Shown: positions 32,730 through 32,748 of the stretch, one piece after another
Numbering within the stretch: position 1 is the first letter of the stretch
Layout of the letters: the number at the start of each line of letters is the position of its first letter
From: Clostridiaceae bacterium
GTDB lineage: Bacteria > Bacillota > Clostridia > Saccharofermentanales > DTU023
Assembly: GCA_012839385.1 (NCBI GenBank)
Contig: DUNL01000158.1
Span: forward strand, 1 to 32,748
Reading direction: 5' to 3'
Length of the DNA: 32,748 bases
Notes under the pieces: model-generated
Told to the model about the DNA's origin: nothing
Databases searched by the model: none
What the model saw: only the letters and a program-made list of their open reading frames with translations
Program-made: the position numbers and the translations under genes

Positions 32730-32748
32730 ATGAGTAAATGGAAAGAAA
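32730..32748 (+). CDS. Start of an unidentified gene (partial)
   Basis: ATG at 32730 with AGGAG at 32719-32723, a good ribosome site. Only six residues (MSKWKE) are inside the window, too few to identify the product. Confidence 0.6.

Overview
The window reads as a chromosomal housekeeping segment from a low-to-mid GC Bacillota, most likely a Clostridia-type anaerobe. Pointers are the single-chain clostridial-type PurL, the tmcAL/pta/ackA/rpmF neighbourhood, an SH3-3D protein in the yabE position before rsmA, a membrane-anchored sortase, AGGAG-type ribosome binding sites and the smpB-ssrA pairing. I see no insertion sequence, prophage, CRISPR array, tRNA cluster or rRNA. No gap between genes exceeds 300 bases.

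Layout. 1-2000: tail of dnaK, dnaJ and a DEDDh exonuclease. 1972-4511 (minus): tmcAL then tyrS. 4605-5912: a membrane-anchored protein of uncertain function. 6076-8305: pta and ackA, the acetate/ATP branch. 8320-8668: a long hairpin, a consensus promoter, a structured leader and rpmF. 8746-11249: der and mltG. 11259-13615 (minus): an AI-2E family membrane protein and a CPBP-like membrane protein. 13687-16373: glgP and a YdbC/PC4 protein. 16467-17201 (minus): a sortase. 17342-24024: a TPR protein, htpG and purL. 24130-27978: SH3-3D protein, rsmA, zapA and dut. 27981-28973 (minus): an alpha/beta-hydrolase-like protein. 29059-32438: tsaD, smpB, a PP2C-like protein and tmRNA. A new gene begins at 32730.

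Functionally the block covers protein folding (DnaK/DnaJ/HtpG), translation and its rescue (TyrS, L32, Der, RsmA, TsaD, TmcAL, SmpB/tmRNA), wall and division functions (MltG, ZapA, sortase, SH3-3D), carbon storage and acetate metabolism (GlgP, Pta, AckA) and nucleotides (PurL, Dut).

The strongest unusual signal is loss of catalytic residues from recognisable enzyme folds. PurL keeps its synthetase signatures, but its C-terminal glutaminase domain has lost the catalytic Cys and His. The CPBP-like protein, the alpha/beta-hydrolase-like protein and the PP2C-like protein all lack key active-site residues, and the 3D domain lacks one of its three Asp. Other points are a structured rpmF leader with mutually exclusive pairings in the place where yceD is often found, a dUTPase with an insert of about 65 residues, likely leaderless starts (tsaD and the 4605 gene), and repeated use of TGn-extended -10 promoters with poor -35 boxes. 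All calls come from reading the sequence; no database search was run.
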